Below are positions 31,801-34,419 of a DNA stretch of 34,419 nt, in pieces. The notes beneath the pieces are model-generated. The model did no database searches and was not told the origin of the DNA. It worked only from the letters and a program-made list of their open reading frames with translations. The stretch's first letter is position 1. The number at the start of each line of letters is the position of its first letter. The position numbers and the translations under genes were made by a program. Source of the DNA: Paenibacillus sp. An7 (GTDB lineage: Bacteria > Bacillota > Bacilli > Paenibacillales > Paenibacillaceae); the NCBI RefSeq assembly GCF_009870785.1, contig NZ_WTWX01000007.1:1-34419 (forward strand), given 5' to 3'.

Positions 31801-32958
31801 ATTCAAAATCATCAGGCGCTTCTGCTTCCAGAAACACTGCTGGCTTCAGGACGGAGCTATATGGATTGGATCGGCCCCGCTGTGTTCAGGCATCCAGATG
31901 CATGGCATCTGCGTGCGCTTGCAGGAATCGGAGATGAGGAAATGGGCAGAGATTTAGGGCAGCCCGGTATGTTTGTACAAGATGATTCAAGATGGCGTAT
32001 TTCCGTATTGTCTGCAGAATCTGTATCTTCTTCCTTGGATGCTTCTATGAACGAAGCCGCGGATGAAATAAATGAAGATCGGCAGCAGGTCACTCGTGCG
32101 CTAATGAATCTGTCACCTGTTGAGACGTCCGTTTCTAGAGAATCCGAAAACCAAAAAAGGAAAATTGATGAGGTGCTTAGCTGGACTTATCCATATACGG
32201 CTAGTGCCCATACAGCAGCAAGTACATCGGTGACGGAGATGAAAGCACTCCTTGCGATGCAAGAGCATCCGCCGCTGGGGCTAATAGAAGAGAAGATTCT
32301 TCATGAAGAAAACAACAGACTTGCTGTAAATGATGAATTTACTTTGCATTTGCGTAGACCGAAGTTTATGGAAGAATCCAGGTTAACGGGGACGGAGCGC
32401 GGAACGGTCTATCATACCTTAATGCAGCACGTACCCGCTGAACCCGGATTAACGGTCAGCACAGCTAAGGCAGTCATTGCTAGTTTGGTAGAGCGTCATA
32501 TCTTGCTTCCTAATCAGGCTGAAGCGATTGATCCGGTTCAAATTGTACGTTTTTTCGAAAGTGAACCGGGTATGGCTTTGATAGAAGCAGAAAAGACGGG
32601 CTGGGTGAGAAGAGAAATGCCGTTTAGCTACGGACTTCCTGCAGATGAGACTCTGCTTGATTTTCATCATCATTCGTCTATAGAAGAAGAGAATCGGATG
32701 AAACCGAGTATCCTCCACGGAGAGACAGTACTCATTCAAGGGATTGTAGACTGTCTATTTGAAGTGGGAGGCAAACGAATTTTGCTAGATTACAAGACCG
32801 ATAGAGTACTTGAGCATCGGGGCGGGATCGACACCCTTGCAAAGGGCTATGAGTTTCAGCTTGATCTTTATGCAAGAGCTTTACGAGATATTTTAGGTTA
32901 TGAGATAGATGAGAAATGGCTTTATTTTTTTGATGCAGATACGGCAGTAAAGCTCTAG
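28819..32958 (+). CDS. addA: ATP-dependent helicase-nuclease subunit AddA
   Basis: AddA is the UvrD-like 3'-5' helicase and nuclease subunit of AddAB. The protein is 1379 residues, longer than B. subtilis AddA (about 1230). Motifs seen: Walker A AAAAGSGKT (30-38), motif Ia LVATFTKAAASEMRERI, motif II LLDEYQDT (D413, E414), VGDVKQSIYRFR, motif V/VI segments RIMTIHRSKGLEFP and LLYVALTRPKEKM-like (VLYVALTRPKEKM), and the C-terminal nuclease with ILLDYKTDR (D1324, K1326). A charged, repetitive segment at about 700-775 (with LEKETGTNLEKETN) interrupts the helicase region and accounts for part of the extra length. ATG 28819 overlaps the addB stop codon. Confidence 0.97.
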   Translation: MRSIPKPEGSFWSDDQWKAISSSGEDMLVAAAAGSGKTAVLVERIIRKISDENAGFSVDRLLVATFTKAAASEMRERIRDALETALEKQPENEHLRRQLSVLGRASITTLHSFCMEIIRRYYQQIPLDPGFRILNEYEAELMRQELLMELFEQKYSEEGEGSTFRRLVDWFSGERSDDAMYRLVQKLYDFSRSHSWPSYWLEEMAASFRVNSVEELGQSTWVKSIMRDAELALGGAVLLLEQALRIAKEPEGPAAYAETFNSDLEMVNELLSRVKNGAWDELYDVFHQSEFGKLKAVRKGQADPGLQERAKERREAAKKTVMELKTALFGRTPEQFFDEMNKAAPLMEELASVVNQFARVFTEEKKARGVVDFSDLEHYALQILRDAESTPEQIIPSDAALEYQQQFDEVLLDEYQDTNTVQEDIVSLISRKEPGNRFMVGDVKQSIYRFRLAEPGLFLDKYRRYDTEGEGDGLRIDLARNFRSRLEVVSAVNMLFRQIMNVGVAEIEYDDAAALSFGASFPDVPEDGRYTPELILIDRAGSEVPEQPENAGEDGAANEVIEQLEMETAELEARVIAARIHEMVGNTGNPLPVYDKNTKEMRPARYGDIVILLRSAQLWTPLIMEQLKREGIPVIGDQNKGFFQATEIEIMLSLLQVVDNPQQDIPLASVLRSPIVGLDEEELAVIRLAGKRLSFYDAMCNTIDNLEKETGTNLEKETNEFSHNGHISSKKTDDIEQLEAQMTLDLGIKEASAALEVVETLGDPRTDDHIEESQSDSLPFKTNLLRKLTAFSDFLEEWRHEARSGSLSELIWRIYRDTGYLDWVSGLPGGVQRSRNLKALYDRAKQYENSTANRGLFRFLTFISRLKDNGGDLGAVGIAADTEGSVRIMTIHRSKGLEFPIVFVAGMSKMFNQQDLNAPFMMHKELGFGPRFVDEENRVSYPTLASLAIRRRAHAELLAEEMRVLYVALTRPKEKMILIGTVKDAAQKAMNWSQIQNHQALLLPETLLASGRSYMDWIGPAVFRHPDAWHLRALAGIGDEEMGRDLGQPGMFVQDDSRWRISVLSAESVSSSLDASMNEAADEINEDRQQVTRALMNLSPVETSVSRESENQKRKIDEVLSWTYPYTASAHTAASTSVTEMKALLAMQEHPPLGLIEEKILHEENNRLAVNDEFTLHLRRPKFMEESRLTGTERGTVYHTLMQHVPAEPGLTVSTAKAVIASLVERHILLPNQAEAIDPVQIVRFFESEPGMALIEAEKTGWVRREMPFSYGLPADETLLDFHHHSSIEEENRMKPSILHGETVLIQGIVDCLFEVGGKRILLDYKTDRVLEHRGGIDTLAKGYEFQLDLYARALRDILGYEIDEKWLYFFDADTAVKL

Positions 32959-32988
32959 GAAAATGAGGGCAAAAGGAGTAATGAACAA

Positions 32989-34173
32989 ATGCGAATATTG
33001 CACACGGGAGACTGGCATTTCGGAAAAACACTGGAAGGCCGCAGTCGGTTAAAGGAGCAGGAGCAGTTTGTGGACGAGCTGGTTCGACTTGCGAATGAGG
33101 AAAAAGCAGATGCCATTCTTATGGCAGGCGATGTATATGATTCAGTGAATCCTCCAGCTGCTGCTGAGCAGCTCTTCTATGACGCTGTCGCTAGGCTGAC
33201 CTCTGAAGGAAGACCACTCGTCGTTATTGCAGGAAACCATGATCAGCCTGAACGGGTGGCTTCGGTATCCCCCCTTGTAGATGGAAGGGGAATTACACTG
33301 GTCGGTTTACCCACTTCCGATATTATTACGATGCATGCCCAAAGAACCGGAGAAATCGCTAAAATTGCGGCACTTCCTTATCCCTCTGAATCCAGACTTA
33401 ATGAATTGTTTACGGAGGATGGAGACGAGCAGGGTATGCGGCTTGCCTATAGTGAACGAGTGGGGCAGCTCATGAGGCATTTAGGTAATAGCTTTCAGCC
33501 CGATACAGTAAACCTGTCTATGGGTCATATTTATGTGCTTGGGGGACTTGAGAGTGACTCAGAAAGACCAATACAAGTCGGCGGTGCTTATACAGTGGAT
33601 CCTTCTGCCTTGTCTATAGGAGCGCAGTATACGGCGCTTGGACATCTTCACAGGCCACAGCTTGTGAAAGGAGAGGGGATGATTCGTTACAGTGGATCAC
33701 CTTTATCTTATAGCTTTTCAGAAGCAGGTCAGACGAAATCAGTAGTGATGGTTGATGTTTCACCTGGTCAGCCGGCTATAGCTAATGAAGTGTATTTAAG
33801 CAGCGGCAAACCTTTAGTGCGGTGGAAAGCCCGCGGAGGTCTTGCTGAAGTATACCGCTGGCTTGAGGAAGAACGGGACAAGACAGCTTACATTGATCTG
33901 GAGATATCCCTGGAAGAAGCAATGTCGATTGCAGAGATTCAGAAACTCCGTAAAAGCAGGGAAGGAATTATTCATATTCGGCCGATTTATCCAGAAACGA
34001 TCACTTCCGAGATGAATGAAGCAAGGTCCGAACTGCCGGTACATGAAGTTTTTCGAAGATTCTACCAGCGGCAGACGGGCGGGGCAGTACCGGACGACCA
34101 GCTGGTGAAGTTGTTTTTGGAACTCGTTAATGAAGATGACGGCCATGCAGGGGAAGGGAGTGACTCTGAATGA
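32989..34173 (+). CDS. sbcD: Exonuclease subunit SbcD (Mre11-like)
   Basis: SbcD is the nuclease half of SbcCD, which cleaves hairpins and protein-blocked DNA ends. The protein is 394 residues, the family norm. Metal-binding phosphoesterase motifs are complete: HTGDWHFG (D8, H10), MAGDVYD (D48), AGNHDQP (N83, H84), MGHIYVLGG and ALGHLHRPQ. ATG 32989 has AAAGGAG (32972-32978) ten bases before it. It begins 30 bases after addA and overlaps sbcC, so the four genes appear to be one operon for end processing. Confidence 0.96.
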   Translation: MRILHTGDWHFGKTLEGRSRLKEQEQFVDELVRLANEEKADAILMAGDVYDSVNPPAAAEQLFYDAVARLTSEGRPLVVIAGNHDQPERVASVSPLVDGRGITLVGLPTSDIITMHAQRTGEIAKIAALPYPSESRLNELFTEDGDEQGMRLAYSERVGQLMRHLGNSFQPDTVNLSMGHIYVLGGLESDSERPIQVGGAYTVDPSALSIGAQYTALGHLHRPQLVKGEGMIRYSGSPLSYSFSEAGQTKSVVMVDVSPGQPAIANEVYLSSGKPLVRWKARGGLAEVYRWLEEERDKTAYIDLEISLEEAMSIAEIQKLRKSREGIIHIRPIYPETITSEMNEARSELPVHEVFRRFYQRQTGGAVPDDQLVKLFLELVNEDDGHAGEGSDSE

Positions 34174-34419
34174 GACCAGTCAAACTTAAATTATCTGGAC
34201 TTCAAAGTTACCGAGAAGTACAGGAGATTGATTTCAGAACGCTGACGGAAACGGGGCTGTTTGGAATTTTCGGACCCACCGGCAGCGGAAAATCAACCAT
34301 TCTTGATGCCATTACGCTTGCGATGTACGGTAAAGTGGAAAGAGCTGTGAATGGTACGCAGGGAATTATGAATCAGGCAGAGGATACCTTGTTTGTATCT
34401 TTCACTTTTGAACTCCAGT
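34170..34419 (+). CDS. sbcC: Exonuclease subunit SbcC (Rad50-like), 5' part only
   Basis: The ATG overlaps the sbcD stop codon (ATGA at 34170-34173) with GGGAG upstream. The 83 codons before the window edge give MRPVKLKLSGLQSYREVQ, then GIFGPTGSGKSTILDAITLA with Walker A GPTGSGKST, the SMC/Rad50 N-terminal ATPase. The partner SbcD directly before it supports the call. The coiled-coil arms and the rest of the ATPase lie to the right of the window. Confidence 0.95.
   Translation, partial: MRPVKLKLSGLQSYREVQEIDFRTLTETGLFGIFGPTGSGKSTILDAITLAMYGKVERAVNGTQGIMNQAEDTLFVSFTFELQ

Overview
The window looks like a chromosomal housekeeping segment of a low-to-moderate GC, endospore-forming Firmicute, most likely Paenibacillus or a close relative. 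This rests on the germination protease and SpoIIP genes, strong Gram-positive Shine-Dalgarno sequences, a perfect CIRCE operator, Gram-positive type DnaK, and a gene order (holA, rpsT, gpr, spoIIP, yqxA, lepA, hemW, hrcA, grpE, dnaK, dnaJ, prmA, rsmE, mtaB, yqeW) that follows the Bacillus subtilis yqe/dnaK region. It is joined to addB-addA-sbcD-sbcC. The genus is an inference from gene order and protein character; no search was run.

Layout. 1-500: gene-free AT-rich DNA with a hairpin at the left edge that may be the end of an insertion sequence, then a terminator. 498-2459: an ECF sigma factor and its zinc-finger, membrane-anchored anti-sigma factor, with a candidate autoregulatory promoter. 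2763-4287: holA, convergent with rpsT. 4420-7399: the sporulation genes gpr, spoIIP and yqxA, with a sigma-G-like promoter before gpr. 7458-10770: lepA and hemW, separated by a hairpin-rich spacer. 10775-11659: a GNAT acetyltransferase and a 53-residue two-helix membrane peptide. 11673-17101: the CIRCE-controlled heat-shock cluster hrcA-grpE-dnaK-dnaJ with unusually structured spacers. 17194-17790: two small genes of unknown role. 17893-22441: prmA, an M50-family membrane protease, rsmE, mtaB and a Nudix hydrolase, mostly ribosome and tRNA modification. 22544-23509 (minus): a Na/Pi-cotransporter-like protein. 23641-25008: an RlmI-like rRNA methyltransferase. 25149 to the right edge: addB-addA-sbcD-sbcC, a tightly overlapping DNA end-processing and repair operon; sbcC is cut by the window edge.

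How the genes work together: most products serve protein synthesis and folding (S20, LepA, PrmA, RsmE, MtaB, RlmI-like, GrpE/DnaK/DnaJ), spore formation and germination (GPR, SpoIIP), or replication and repair (HolA, AddAB, SbcCD).

I see no CRISPR array, tRNA, rRNA, prophage or defence island. The genes are ordinary; the unexplained material is in the spacers. The best candidate for something undescribed is a hairpin motif found twice in tandem after lepA and once between grpE and dnaK. It keeps an invariant internal loop and GAAAA loop while the apical stem changes by compensatory substitutions. Other points are a 38-nt perfect palindrome across the lepA stop codon, a series of AATGTTTTA-like repeats before dnaK, and three long hairpins in later spacers.
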